DNA of 64,000 nt from assembly GCF_005281475.1 (NCBI RefSeq), contig NZ_CP040106.1, positions 935,501-999,500 on the forward strand, read 5' to 3'. Both the position numbers and the translations under genes were made by a program. Below are positions 45,256 through 54,763 of the stretch, piece by piece; positions within the stretch are counted from its first letter, which is position 1, and every line of letters starts with the position of its first letter. The notes below the pieces were generated by a model, which saw only the letters and a list, made by a program, of their open reading frames with translations, searched no databases and was not told where the DNA came from. Source of the DNA: Echinicola rosea. GTDB lineage: Bacteria > Bacteroidota > Bacteroidia > Cytophagales > Cyclobacteriaceae.

Positions 45256-48200
45256 TTAAAATTTCACGTTCAGGTTAAATCCAAGGGATCTGGCCGTAGG
45301 CATGGCGTAATAAAGATAACCTTGCCCCGCGTTACTGGTACCAAGTGTGGATTCAGGATCAAATCCTCCGTCAAATCCTTTGTAGAAGAAAAACAGGTTC
45401 CTTCCGATAAAGCTGATCGAAGCTGATCTCACCACACTGCCGCCCAAGAAAGCTGTTGGTATGCGATAAGTAAGGGACAATTCTCGTAAACGGACATTGG
45501 TCTGGTCCATGATATAGTTGGATCCGATACCACTCATCGCTCCCCAATACTGCTGCGCAGTGATCGGCTGGTCGTTTTGTGTGAAGGTACCATCTTCGTT
45601 TTCGATCACTCCATCTACGGTGATGCCTTCTTCCCTGTACTGCAAGGTCTTTTGTGAAATGCCTGCTCCGTCCATGGCAGCCTGTGTGCCGGCGTACATT
45701 TCTCCACCAAATCGGCCGTCAATCAAAAACTTCAAGGTGAAGTCTTTATAGCTGAACGAGTTATTGAAACCAAGCAGGTAGTCCGGTTGGAAATCGCCAA
45801 CTTTCACACGCTGGGAAGTAGCCTGCGGCATACCGTTGGCGGTGAGGATCCAATCGCCGGTTTCTGGGTTGGTCATAATGTCCGTGGCCCAGATCTCTCC
45901 ATATCCAGAACCTACAGTGGCACGGGTTTCGGCAGAACCTGAATTGTTTACGTTCCACTGACGGTTAAAGGCATCTGGTAAAAATTCCTTCAGCTCGTTT
46001 CTGTTATGAGAGAAGTTGATGTTGGCATTCCAGGTGAAAGATTCATTTTCGATAGGAGTACCACCCAGCATTACTTCGATACCTTTGTTGGTAATCTCAC
46101 CTACATTGGTATGCACTTCTGCCCGACCAAGGGGGTTTACAGCCAAGTTGTCCGTTTCGACGATATCGATCAGGTCAGTAGAACTGATATCATAGTAGGC
46201 CAGGTCAAAATACAAACGGTTTTTGAAGAAGCTACCTTCCAATCCGACTTCGTACGTCTTGGTAAATTCAGGACTCAGGTTCTGGTCATACCATACAGAA
46301 GGTACGGTCAGGGTAGTGATCCCCAGGTAACTATTGTTTTTGTTTTTTAGGTTATAGCTGTTTTGGAGGCTCCATGCGGAAGCATCCTTACCCACACTTG
46401 CCCAGCTACCTCTTACTTTCAAGTAATCCATCAATGTTTGGTCTGGATCGATAAATTCGCTGACCATCACCGCCAAGTTTACAGATGGATAGAAATAAGA
46501 CCAGTTGTCAGATGGCAAAGTAGATGTCCAGTCATTTCTACCTGTCACATCCAAGAACACCAACCCTGCATAATCAAATGATGCCGAAGCATAAAGGGAA
46601 TTGGTGACGCGCTCTGTAGGCACACCTGCGCTGTAGTTTACCTGGTCAGCACTACCGATCGTTGTTTTGGTAGGGATTCTCAGGTTTTGGCCGTTCAGGC
46701 TCATTCCTTGTGACAGCTGCTGCAAGTGATTGCCACCGATGTTGGCCGTTACGCGTAATTTTTCTGTGATGTTTTTATCGATCATGAACAAGAAATCAGC
46801 GTTGGTTTCTTGGTAGCGGTTATTGGAGAAGCCGACACGTCCGTCAGGATAAAACCAATGGCCGGGTTGTGTGGCACTTTCATAGCGGATATCAGTCCAG
46901 TCCGTACCTACTCGGGCATGTGCAGAAAGCCAATCGGTAAACTGGTATTGGATCTTGGCAAAACCGATGAACCTGTTACGGGTGTCTTCCGCTTTGTCAT
47001 AATTTAGGGTCCAATACGGGTTAATGGCACTCTCTGCATAATTTCTTGCCAATCCGGTTTCTTCATCCCGGTAATCCCTAAAATCATCCATAATGGCATT
47101 TCTAGGTACGTTGTACACACCTGCCAGCAGCCCTTCAGAACCTTGATTTACCCTATTTCGGGTAAACTGGTTGGTGTAGGTCACTTTGGCATCCAAGGAT
47201 AGCTTGTTTGATAGTTTGGCCGTGGTCCTGAGGTTAAAATTATTCCTCTTAAGGAAAGAGTTCTCCACCATTGCCTCGTTATAAGTATTGGTATAGGAGA
47301 ATCTGGCGGTTACTTTTTCCGTACCACCTGTAAGGGCTACCGTATTGACGAAATTACCACCGGTATTAAAGAAATTTTCCACGTTATCCGGCTGTGCCGA
47401 ATACGGCTTGGTACTTCCATCCCAATAAAGTTGGTCACTTCCATCAAGTCTGCCACCCCAAGATCCACCTGTAGTGCGCAATTCAGCATAATCGGTCGGG
47501 GTACGGCCTTGCGTTCCCTGTCCGTATTCATTCTGAAATTCCGGAAGTAGCATAGGGTTTGAAAACACCGAACTACTGGAGAAGTCAACACCTACACCTT
47601 TTCTGGACTTACCTTTTTTGGTGGTGATCATGATCACACCGTTGGCAGCCCTAGAACCGTACAAGGCAGCGGCGTTTGGCCCCTTCAATACGGTCATCGA
47701 TTCGATGTCATCTGGGTTGAGATCAGAGATACCTGATCCTGTATTGGTACTGGTGTACATATCCCCACCTTCATTAGTACTGGAATTGTCCATAGGAATA
47801 CCGTCCACTACATATAAGGGTTGGTTACTTTGCGTGAGGGAATTGTTACCACGGATAATTACCCGCACACCTGAGCCAGGCCCTGATCCAGATTCGGTAA
47901 TATTGACCCCTGCTACACGTCCTTTCAGGTTGGATACTGCGCTGGGAGATGCTTTTACGGTATTTATGTCCTCGCCATCCACTTTTTGTACAGCATATCC
48001 TAGGGACTTTTTGTCTTTTTCAATACCGAAAGCCGTAACGACGACCTCACTAAGCTCTTCCGCGTCTTGCTCCAAAACAATATCGATAGCAGTTTGGCTT
48101 CCCACAGTAACCGTTTGGGGCGTATAGCCCAAATACGAAAACTTCAGGGTCTGCCCCTCGTCTGCGACAATACTGTAATTTCCATCCAAGTCCGTGATGG

Positions 48201-48432
48201 TTCCCTTCGACGTTCCTACGATCGTAACACTTACGCCAGGAATCGGATTGCCGTCTTCACTGCTGGTGACAGTACCTGTTACGGTGACTTCAGCCAAGTT
48301 AATTGCTCTTGGGGACACATTCCCCGTCATCTCTCCTGCCAGTGTCTGATGGCCTGCAATCGGTTGCAGGAAGCAACCGACCAATGCCAAAGCCGCCACT
48401 GGTCTTAGTAATGGTAAAGATTTAGCGTTCAT
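45256..48432 (-). CDS. SusC/RagA-family TonB-dependent outer-membrane transporter
   Basis: A 1058-residue TonB-linked barrel importing the ligand held by SusD. In order it has a signal sequence, a carboxypeptidase-like regulatory domain (about 48-125, VTGTVTSSEDGNPIPGVSV..KFSYLGY), a TonB-box-like stretch (EVVVTAFG), the plug (KGRVAGVNI, RGNNSL, PLYVVDGIP) and a 22-strand barrel ending with aromatic FNLNVKF. It heads the two-gene operon. A perfect small hairpin lies in its leader. Confidence 0.95.
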   Translation of the reverse strand: MNAKSLPLLRPVAALALVGCFLQPIAGHQTLAGEMTGNVSPRAINLAEVTVTGTVTSSEDGNPIPGVSVTIVGTSKGTITDLDGNYSIVADEGQTLKFSYLGYTPQTVTVGSQTAIDIVLEQDAEELSEVVVTAFGIEKDKKSLGYAVQKVDGEDINTVKASPSAVSNLKGRVAGVNITESGSGPGSGVRVIIRGNNSLTQSNQPLYVVDGIPMDNSSTNEGGDMYTSTNTGSGISDLNPDDIESMTVLKGPNAAALYGSRAANGVIMITTKKGKSRKGVGVDFSSSSVFSNPMLLPEFQNEYGQGTQGRTPTDYAELRTTGGSWGGRLDGSDQLYWDGSTKPYSAQPDNVENFFNTGGNFVNTVALTGGTEKVTARFSYTNTYNEAMVENSFLKRNNFNLRTTAKLSNKLSLDAKVTYTNQFTRNRVNQGSEGLLAGVYNVPRNAIMDDFRDYRDEETGLARNYAESAINPYWTLNYDKAEDTRNRFIGFAKIQYQFTDWLSAHARVGTDWTDIRYESATQPGHWFYPDGRVGFSNNRYQETNADFLFMIDKNITEKLRVTANIGGNHLQQLSQGMSLNGQNLRIPTKTTIGSADQVNYSAGVPTERVTNSLYASASFDYAGLVFLDVTGRNDWTSTLPSDNWSYFYPSVNLAVMVSEFIDPDQTLMDYLKVRGSWASVGKDASAWSLQNSYNLKNKNNSYLGITTLTVPSVWYDQNLSPEFTKTYEVGLEGSFFKNRLYFDLAYYDISSTDLIDIVETDNLAVNPLGRAEVHTNVGEITNKGIEVMLGGTPIENESFTWNANINFSHNRNELKEFLPDAFNRQWNVNNSGSAETRATVGSGYGEIWATDIMTNPETGDWILTANGMPQATSQRVKVGDFQPDYLLGFNNSFSYKDFTLKFLIDGRFGGEMYAGTQAAMDGAGISQKTLQYREEGITVDGVIENEDGTFTQNDQPITAQQYWGAMSGIGSNYIMDQTNVRLRELSLTYRIPTAFLGGSVVRSASISFIGRNLFFFYKGFDGGFDPESTLGTSNAGQGYLYYAMPTARSLGFNLNVKF

Positions 48433-49030
48433 AAAATTCTGTTAAGGGTAAAGGTTGTATTTAATGAGTTGTATTATCACCAAGAAATTTGGTGAACCAT
48501 TTTGCTATCTGGGCAACTATTAATAGTTACCTATAAAACAAGTGATTTTTCCCAAATAAGAATTGGATTCTCTCCTCATTTGAAAAAAAAATTACTTAAG
48601 TTTTCAACGAACTAAACTCAATGTATGTAAAATTTATATTAAATCGAAAAACATTTTGTATAAATTCTATTAACATGCTTTTCCCTTTACTAAGAAAAGC
48701 GTCTTAAAAATTATATTTAATACAGGAAATAAAACAAAACCTATGAATTAGATACTAATAAATAAATTTTGATAAAGATTAATTAATTTTTGTCACGATG
48801 AAGCTCGTCTAAAATAATTGACATTACGCGTTGTTCAGGCTCTATTTTTTATTGAAATTTACTTATCCATCTATTTTTACGCTCCTAGCCACCTTAAAAA
48901 TGCCGTTACTTTTAACGCTTTTTATGGAATATAAAAAAACAGTAAGGTTTATATGGAAAAACGAAAGCATAATAGCTTGATTTACAGTCATTTATTAATT
49001 TTAGGAAGGGCAACACTGAACTGTCAATTA
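48433..49030. promoter_or_regulatory. Long AT-rich leader upstream of the susC-like gene, with hairpin
   Basis: The 598 bp gap is AT-rich with no gene. A perfect inverted repeat TCACCAA / TTGGTGA (48477-48495, 5-nt loop) lies 45 bp before the susC ATG and would sit in the mRNA leader. No sigma/anti-sigma pair or hybrid two-component gene is adjacent. Confidence 0.45.
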
Positions 49031-50200
49031 TCACCTATGCGTCCACTGCTTCCAAAGTCCCACAGCAGGGCCAATGGCCATAAGAACAAACATATAACGA
49101 GCGTCAAAGCTATTCATGAGGTAATTAAGAAGCTGTATGGTCACAATAGAAATAGCATACCCCATACAATTTACGATGGTGAGGGCCGTACCTTTATATT
49201 GTGATGGAGCATTTTGCGCGACCATGGTAGAAAACATTGGGCTGTCTGCCACCACTGTAAATCCCCAAAAGAGGAGGAACCCCAAAAATAATATAGGGCC
49301 TGCCATAAAAAGAAACGGTGAAACCAAGCAACAAACCCCAGAGGAAGCCAATGCAAGAGAGGCCATTCGCTTATTTCCCCATTTTTCTGAAAGCACACCA
49401 CTGACCACGCATCCAACCGCCCCAATGCCAATGATCAAAAATGACCAGACGGCCGAATGATCCAAAATTGATGGGGAATGATGAATTTTTAAGTAAATGG
49501 TAAACATCACGGGTACATAAGCCCAAAAAGCATAAAGCTCCCACATATGGCCAAAATACCCTTGGGCGGCAGCTCGGAAGGTTGGTTTGCGGAAAATTTT
49601 AAAAATGACTGAAACATCCAGCTTTTGGGAGGCCTTCCGGTAAGGTCCATCCGGAACCAGTACCCAAAGCATAAATCCTCCGATGGCAGCCAAAGCAGAC
49701 GTACCAATGACGACCGATTTCCAGGCAAGTCCTTCGGTAAAGGCACTGAGAAAATGCGGAAAGGCTGTCCCCAGCACCAATGCGCCTACCAGAAATCCAA
49801 GGGATTTTCCCAGACCTTTCTCAAAATAATCAGCTGCAATCTTCATCCCCACCGGGTATATGCCCGCCAAGCTAACGCCCACAAGACACCTGCTGACCAC
49901 TAGACTGGAAAGGTTGTTTTCCGGCAGGAGAATACACAAGTTTAAAGCACTTCCCGCAATAGCACAGATGAAAAATAATTTTGACGGAGACATCCTATCC
50001 GCAAAAGCCAACAGTGCAAACACCAACGTACCGATGATAAATCCAAATTGCACTGCTGCTGTAAGATGCCCCAGTGCCGTGCCTCCCAATCCAAAATCCA
50101 TCAACAGATCACCCATCACGGCATTACTCGCAAACCAAAGGGAAGTGCAACAAAACTGGGCGATAACAATAATGGGAAGAATGGGGCGTCGCTGGCTCAT
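49031..50200 (-). CDS. MFS transporter (CynX/NimT-like)
   Basis: The 389-residue major-facilitator protein has 12 predicted helices. Segments GGTALGHLTAAVQFGFIIGTL, LVGVSLAGIYPVGMKIAADYF and SVVIGTSALAAIGG are typical of the CP/CynX anion-cation subfamily. Substrate unknown. It is the first gene on the minus strand before a long intergenic region. Confidence 0.88.
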   Translation of the reverse strand: MSQRRPILPIIVIAQFCCTSLWFASNAVMGDLLMDFGLGGTALGHLTAAVQFGFIIGTLVFALLAFADRMSPSKLFFICAIAGSALNLCILLPENNLSSLVVSRCLVGVSLAGIYPVGMKIAADYFEKGLGKSLGFLVGALVLGTAFPHFLSAFTEGLAWKSVVIGTSALAAIGGFMLWVLVPDGPYRKASQKLDVSVIFKIFRKPTFRAAAQGYFGHMWELYAFWAYVPVMFTIYLKIHHSPSILDHSAVWSFLIIGIGAVGCVVSGVLSEKWGNKRMASLALASSGVCCLVSPFLFMAGPILFLGFLLFWGFTVVADSPMFSTMVAQNAPSQYKGTALTIVNCMGYAISIVTIQLLNYLMNSFDARYMFVLMAIGPAVGLWKQWTHR

Positions 50201-50222
50201 CGCCCAAAATTAGCCAAAAAAA

Positions 50223-50564
50223 TCACTTTCTTTTGCTGGACTTGGCCATGGGATTAAAAATAAGGCATTTGTCCACCCAATATTCCAGCTGAGGTTCTGT
50301 ATCCACTACATTACCATCCACAAAAACATAGCCCTTCATACTTTTTCCTGTGAAGTTCATCGCCATCGATCCAGCTTGTTGTAGGGCCTCTTCGTATTGG
50401 TCCGGTCCCACCCTGGCCATGATGCGATCTTCGTGCACTCCAATACACATCTTACCATTGACCATAAAGCAAATCCCTCCCATCATCTTTCTGGTTTCAA
50501 AAGACTGTTCCGCTCGGGAAAGTAGTTTTTCTATACGATTTGCCAAAAGTGTGTTAAAAGCCAT
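50223..50564 (-). CDS. TfoX N-terminal domain protein
   Basis: The 113-residue protein matches the TfoX/Sxy N-terminal fold: SFETRKMMGGICFMVNGKMCIGV, followed by MARVGPDQYEEAL and GKSMKGYVFVD. In enteric bacteria Sxy promotes competence, but stand-alone TfoX-N proteins in Bacteroidota are of unknown function. It lies 22 bp upstream of the MFS gene on the same strand. Confidence 0.88.
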   Translation of the reverse strand: MAFNTLLANRIEKLLSRAEQSFETRKMMGGICFMVNGKMCIGVHEDRIMARVGPDQYEEALQQAGSMAMNFTGKSMKGYVFVDGNVVDTEPQLEYWVDKCLIFNPMAKSSKRK

Positions 50565-50663
50565 TATTCTGGTCGTAAGTGAAACATAATTTAACCAAAA
50601 TCCACTGCTTTTTCAAAAAGGCTCCTCAAAATCGAATAAACCGACCTTACATTTTGCCAATGG

Positions 50664-51989
50664 TTACTTAAGTGAATGGAGAATATCAATAACCTTTTCC
50701 TTCTCCAAAATATACATGCCCAGTCGTACATGGGAGATGCCTTCGCATAGCTGATAGGTGTAATGGAGCTTATGGTCTTTCAGGCTGGCGTCAAAGTACC
50801 TGAAGAGGATATTGTCCCTTTTGCGCAGCTTTTCGGCTACTTCCAATATATGTGAAGAAACGAAAAAAGTACTCCCCTCTATACAGGAAAAACCTTCTAG
50901 AACCGCCACTGACGCTTCATAGGCATCTTTGACATTGGTTCCGCGGAAGAGTTCGTCGAAGATCACAAAGACCTGCTTCTTTTGCTGAATGTGAAGGGCA
51001 ACATCTTTGATCCGGTTTACTTCTGAATAAAAATGGCTGTAGCCCAATCCCATATCATCCGGTAAATTGATCGTCGTGGTGAGCCCCTTGTAGATGGGGG
51101 TCTTCATGCTGGTGGCCGGAACTGGAAACCCCAGATGTGCAAGGTAAATGGCCAGCCCCAAGGATTTTAGAAAGGTTGATTTTCCAGCCATATTGGGACC
51201 GGTAAGGAAACAAATGTTTTGACCTGCTTTTGTGCTGATTGAATTCCTAACGGGCTTTTCCAGGAATGGGTGAAAGAGTTGGGTGATGGTAAGCTGTGGA
51301 TGTGGCTCCATTGAATAGTCCGCCAAGCATAGCTGGTGGCTTTTTGCTGTTTGTGCGACGGCATTAAACGCATCGAAGAGGTAAACCGTTTTGATCAATT
51401 CTTGGGTTTCGTGCAGGTACTTCTCCCGGAAAAGGTAATCGTAACAATAGTGTTTGATTTTACGGGGATTTGGCCCAAGCGCTTTAAGCATTGACTTGAT
51501 CTCCGGCTTGTCCAGATAGCGCTGGACAAGGGAAAAATACGGACGAAGACTCACAGGAACCTTCACATCGGGTAATTTTCCTAATGCAGCCCTCAGAGCC
51601 AACAATAAAAAAATCAACTTCTCTATTCCGGTCTCAATCAGGTATTGGTCGTTTTTGTTATTCTGGCGAACAAATTTTCGCTGGAAATAACCATCAATGG
51701 CGTTGTGTTTCAGAACGGTTTTGGTGACGCGAAAATAATGGTCGATAAAGTCCATTTGGCTGGCATTGATAGTAAGTGGCATCCCCCTTTTCATAAAGAA
51801 TCCAATAATGCTCTTTCGTGCCTGAAGCTCCTCTATGGTGTCCAAGGGAGATTGCATCAGGCCTTTTAGCTGAAGCTTGCCACCGAATGTCTGGGTGCGG
51901 TTAAAAAAAGAAAAGATACTTTTTCCGTTGGGCTTGTCATTAAAAAGTTCAAGATCCCGAACAGTTTGATCGTCAATTACAAATGACAT
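50664..51989 (-). CDS. MutS-like ATPase without mismatch-recognition domain
   Basis: The 441-residue protein contains only the MutS core/lever helices (about 1-240) and the C-terminal ABC-type ATPase (about 250-441): Walker A GPNMAGKSTFLKSLG, Walker B region VFVIFDELFRGTN and SSHILEV. It lacks the N-terminal mismatch-binding and connector domains and also the Smr nuclease domain of MutS2. This short type is common in Bacteroidota and is annotated as DNA mismatch repair protein MutS; a role in standard mismatch repair is unlikely. Confidence 0.88.
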   Translation of the reverse strand: MSFVIDDQTVRDLELFNDKPNGKSIFSFFNRTQTFGGKLQLKGLMQSPLDTIEELQARKSIIGFFMKRGMPLTINASQMDFIDHYFRVTKTVLKHNAIDGYFQRKFVRQNNKNDQYLIETGIEKLIFLLLALRAALGKLPDVKVPVSLRPYFSLVQRYLDKPEIKSMLKALGPNPRKIKHYCYDYLFREKYLHETQELIKTVYLFDAFNAVAQTAKSHQLCLADYSMEPHPQLTITQLFHPFLEKPVRNSISTKAGQNICFLTGPNMAGKSTFLKSLGLAIYLAHLGFPVPATSMKTPIYKGLTTTINLPDDMGLGYSHFYSEVNRIKDVALHIQQKKQVFVIFDELFRGTNVKDAYEASVAVLEGFSCIEGSTFFVSSHILEVAEKLRKRDNILFRYFDASLKDHKLHYTYQLCEGISHVRLGMYILEKEKVIDILHSLK

Positions 51990-52090
51990 TTGAAAGAAAT
52001 TTTTAGTTAAATTACGTAAAACCCCTCCCTAAATGTTTCGTTTACCCCATCAATCGGCGTATCCAAAGGCACCAAAAATTCCTCAGGAGG

Positions 52091-53077
52091 TCAATATACC
52101 ATTACCTTGTCCACCACCAACTGACGCATGGCTTCTCCATCTTTTAGTTTATACTGAATCTGTTTGGTCTTGCCATTGGCCAAAGGAAACCTCCTGACCA
52201 GGTTATTTTCCACGATAGCAAACTCATCTCCTCCTTCATAGCCAGCGTTAGCTTCTTGGGAATCGGCAATGGGAGGTATTGCGATCATGCTCATCGATTT
52301 GCCATTGTTTACCGAATAGCCTACTACTTTCCCGTAGCCTTCCCCATCACGACTGTAAATGAAAATTTCAGCCTCCCCGTCTGCATTGAGGTCACCTATT
52401 TCAGCATTGAGCACTTCGCCCGTTAGGACGGATTCATACGGTCCCTTGTCCACTTCCAAGGTAGGGGACTCGATGATCAGCGCCTCCTCCCGTGCAGTGA
52501 CGATAAACAGTTGACTAGAAAGATTAAGGGTTTTCGTGTAATCCGTGGGATCCACTTGAGTAGCATCGAGATTTCCCTCTAGTTTCTGATAGTTTCCCGC
52601 AATGGTAGCCCCTCCCGAGCAGAAGAAATAAAGGCTTCCCTCCTCGCTTTCCTTTTCAGTAGTCACGGAAATGGTGCTGTCCGAAAAAGTAAACAGCAGT
52701 GTACTTCCTTGTTCGAAAGCTTTTAGCGTATGCTGATCAACCACCGAAGCATTGGTATCAAAAGTGCAGGTGGGCCGCTTCCTGTCCGATCTGGACCTTA
52801 TGGACACTCTCATGAAGGAATCATCCAATGGCCTTACAGTAACAGCTACCCAATCGCTCCCTTTGTCACGCTGGGCATAGCCATCGTCCACATAATTCCC
52901 GAAGTGCCGGCTATCAAACACTACTGTTTGGTCATCCTTTTTGGTGGCTATGGTATCTTTTGCCTGAAGCTGTCCGGTCTTTCCAGCCTGCTTGCGCTCA
53001 CAGCTTTGAAAAGCAATGGCCAATGTCAAAATTATGCTTACCAATAAGGTAAATTTTAGCTTTCTATGCATGATCAT
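52091..53077 (-). CDS. Lipoprotein with PliI-type lysozyme-inhibitor-like domain
   Basis: The 328-residue protein has a lipoprotein-type signal peptide (Cys about 26, FQSCE). Its C-terminal part (about 195-328) resembles the periplasmic inhibitors of invertebrate-type lysozyme (PliI): GDLNADGEAEIFIYS, VGYSVNNGKSMSMIAIPPI, EANAGYEGGDEFA, NNLVRRFPL and a closing VDKV. The upstream part also fits the longer PliI-family proteins (WVAVTVRPLDD, PTCTFDTNAS, YFFCSGG). If correct, it protects cell-wall peptidoglycan against lysozymes of animals or competitors. The assignment rests on recalled family sequence. Confidence 0.65.
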   Translation of the reverse strand: MIMHRKLKFTLLVSIILTLAIAFQSCERKQAGKTGQLQAKDTIATKKDDQTVVFDSRHFGNYVDDGYAQRDKGSDWVAVTVRPLDDSFMRVSIRSRSDRKRPTCTFDTNASVVDQHTLKAFEQGSTLLFTFSDSTISVTTEKESEEGSLYFFCSGGATIAGNYQKLEGNLDATQVDPTDYTKTLNLSSQLFIVTAREEALIIESPTLEVDKGPYESVLTGEVLNAEIGDLNADGEAEIFIYSRDGEGYGKVVGYSVNNGKSMSMIAIPPIADSQEANAGYEGGDEFAIVENNLVRRFPLANGKTKQIQYKLKDGEAMRQLVVDKVMVY

Positions 53078-53131
53078 GGTACTGTAAGGAATTCACCACC
53101 TAGATAAAACGATGCCAAAACGGTAATGGGA

Positions 53132-53569
53132 TTATTGACCGCTATTTTCATTGAAGCTGATCATCCAATTGATGTCAAACTTGTCGGTAAACATGCCAAA
53201 ATAATCACCCCAAAAAGTATCTTCCATGGGCATGGTAACTTTCCCTCCTTCGGATAGCTGGTTAAAGTACCTGTCGGCATCTTCTTTGGTGTCGGCGGTG
53301 ATGGAGATGGTGACATTATTGCCAATGACGGTCGGTGGGGCCCATTCTCCGCCGGTATCACTTCCCATTAATATGGTCTCAGGGCCGATGGGTAAGGACA
53401 CGTGCATGACCTTGTCTTTTTCTTCTTCTGTAAGCGTGACACCTTCTTGTGGGGGCATATCGGAGAACTTTCCCATATAGGTGAATTCTCCACCAAAAAC
53501 GGACTTGTAAAAGGTAAAGGCTTCTTCACAGTTGCCTAGAAAAGTGAGGTAAGGATTTACAGCAGGCAT
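53132..53569 (-). CDS. VOC-family (PhnB-like) protein
   Basis: The 145-residue protein has the glyoxalase/bleomycin-resistance fold in the PhnB/3-demethylubiquinone-methyltransferase-like arrangement: NPYLTFLGNCEEAFTFYKSVFGGEF at the N-terminus and DTFWGDYFGMFTDKFDINWMI at the C-terminus. Function in this subgroup is unknown. The ATG at 53569 (MPAVNPYLTF) matches the family start; a longer frame to 53629 adds a non-conserved leader. Confidence 0.9.
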   Translation of the reverse strand: MPAVNPYLTFLGNCEEAFTFYKSVFGGEFTYMGKFSDMPPQEGVTLTEEEKDKVMHVSLPIGPETILMGSDTGGEWAPPTVIGNNVTISITADTKEDADRYFNQLSEGGKVTMPMEDTFWGDYFGMFTDKFDINWMISFNENSGQ

Positions 53570-53813
53570 GGTTATGTAGTTTAGGTTATGAGTTTGATTC
53601 AGATGGATGAAGATAAGATTTCTGGGCACGAATTACTAGATATTTTTTAAGTAAAATTGGTGATAATGTCTTGTTTATCAATATTTCTGGTAATTTTCAA
53701 CACACGATTTTACACCTGCGGTGATCACAGAAAACTTAACATCCTGTAATTTTGTTGTCCCAATTATAAATTCAAGTTCAACACCAAAAATTACGGCATT
53801 AGCAATTTTATTT

Positions 53814-54419
53814 ATGGAGAATCCGATGTTTGATATCGAAGAAGTAAACAACATTATTAGAAACCGTCGATCGATGTTTGTTGCTCAGTTTAAGGAAAAT
53901 GACCCCGTGGAAGACAGCGTTATCCAGGAAATGCTGGAAAATGCCAACTGGGCTCCGACGCACAAATTGACGGAGCCTTGGCGATTTACAGTTTTCAGTG
54001 GAGAAGGCTTAAAGGAACTGGCCAGGTTCCAGTCCGAGTTGTATAAAGAAACAGCTGAAAAAAACGGCACTTTCAAAGAAGTTGTTTATGAAAAACTTCA
54101 ACAAAATCCCTTAAAATGTAGCCATGTGATCGCCATTGGCATGAAAAGGCACCTTACCGCGGGAATTCCGGATATGGAGGAAATCGCCGCGGTTTCCATG
54201 GCCGTCCAAAATATGTACCTCACGGCCAGTGCCCATGGTCTTGCGGCTTATTGGGGCACTGGTGGCGTAACATTCTATCCAGAAACCAAATCCTACTTTG
54301 GACTCGAAGAAGACGACTTGTTTATGGGATTCTTTTTTGTCGCCAAACCTACTTTGGACGGATGGCCAGCAGGTAGGAGAAAGCCCATTGAGGATAAAGT
54401 CACTTGGGTGAGGGAGTAA
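53814..54419 (+). CDS. Nitroreductase-family flavoprotein
   Basis: FMN- and NAD(P)H-dependent reductase. The 201-residue product has the FMN-binding RNRRSMFVAQF, APTHKLTEPWRF and the C-terminal AAYWGTGGVTFY / GFFFVAKP segments of the YdjA-like group. The start at 53814 (MENPMFDIEEV) fits best; MFDIEE at 53826 is also possible, while the frame back to 53721 is unlikely. Confidence 0.9.
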   Translation: MENPMFDIEEVNNIIRNRRSMFVAQFKENDPVEDSVIQEMLENANWAPTHKLTEPWRFTVFSGEGLKELARFQSELYKETAEKNGTFKEVVYEKLQQNPLKCSHVIAIGMKRHLTAGIPDMEEIAAVSMAVQNMYLTASAHGLAAYWGTGGVTFYPETKSYFGLEEDDLFMGFFFVAKPTLDGWPAGRRKPIEDKVTWVRE

Positions 54420-54441
54420 GTCAGCACAGTTCCCAAAAAAT

Positions 54442-54501
54442 AAAAAAAGGCTGCCCCATGGATTTCCGCCATGATGACGGTTATTTCTGGGTCAGCCTTT
54501 T
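54442..54501. terminator. Bidirectional terminator
   Basis: AAAAGGCTG-CCC and GGGTCAGCCTTTT form an interrupted stem around a loop that contains a second small stem (CCATGGATTTCCGCCATG). A- and T-runs flank both sides, serving the nitroreductase (+) and the convergent small gene (-). Confidence 0.7.
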
Positions 54502-54505
54502 AATA

Positions 54506-54763
54506 TTATTTATCAATGGATCCCATGACCCTTTTCATAAAGGCGTTCATGGCTTCTTTTTTATCCATTCCATCTTTGATCATGTTATTGACCTCAAGGG
54601 TCCCGTAGAGATTGGATAGAAGTTCGCCCATCACTTCGATTTCCTCGTCTTTGAGGGAGGAAATTTCCGTCATGTTCTCCAGAAGCTCAATGGTTTCATT
54701 TACCCAATCCTCATCGTTTTCCTCAATGAAGGTAAGAACATGCTTAATTATTGGCAATCTCAT
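54506..54763 (-). CDS. Small conserved thioredoxin-partner protein (DUF6952-like)
   Basis: An 85-residue acidic helical protein (LPIIKHVLTFIEEND.., LENMTEISSLKDEEIEVMGELLSNLYG, NAFMKRVMGSID). It belongs to a Bacteroidota family that regularly follows a thioredoxin gene; DUF6952 is the name I recall. Here its start overlaps the thioredoxin end by 20 bp. The function is unknown, but the conserved coupling suggests a physical or regulatory link with the thioredoxin. Confidence 0.8.
   Translation of the reverse strand: MRLPIIKHVLTFIEENDEDWVNETIELLENMTEISSLKDEEIEVMGELLSNLYGTLEVNNMIKDGMDKKEAMNAFMKRVMGSIDK

Noticed and set aside
47618..48127. 169-codon plus-strand frame
   Set aside because: Antisense to the plug and regulatory domain of the SusC-like gene.
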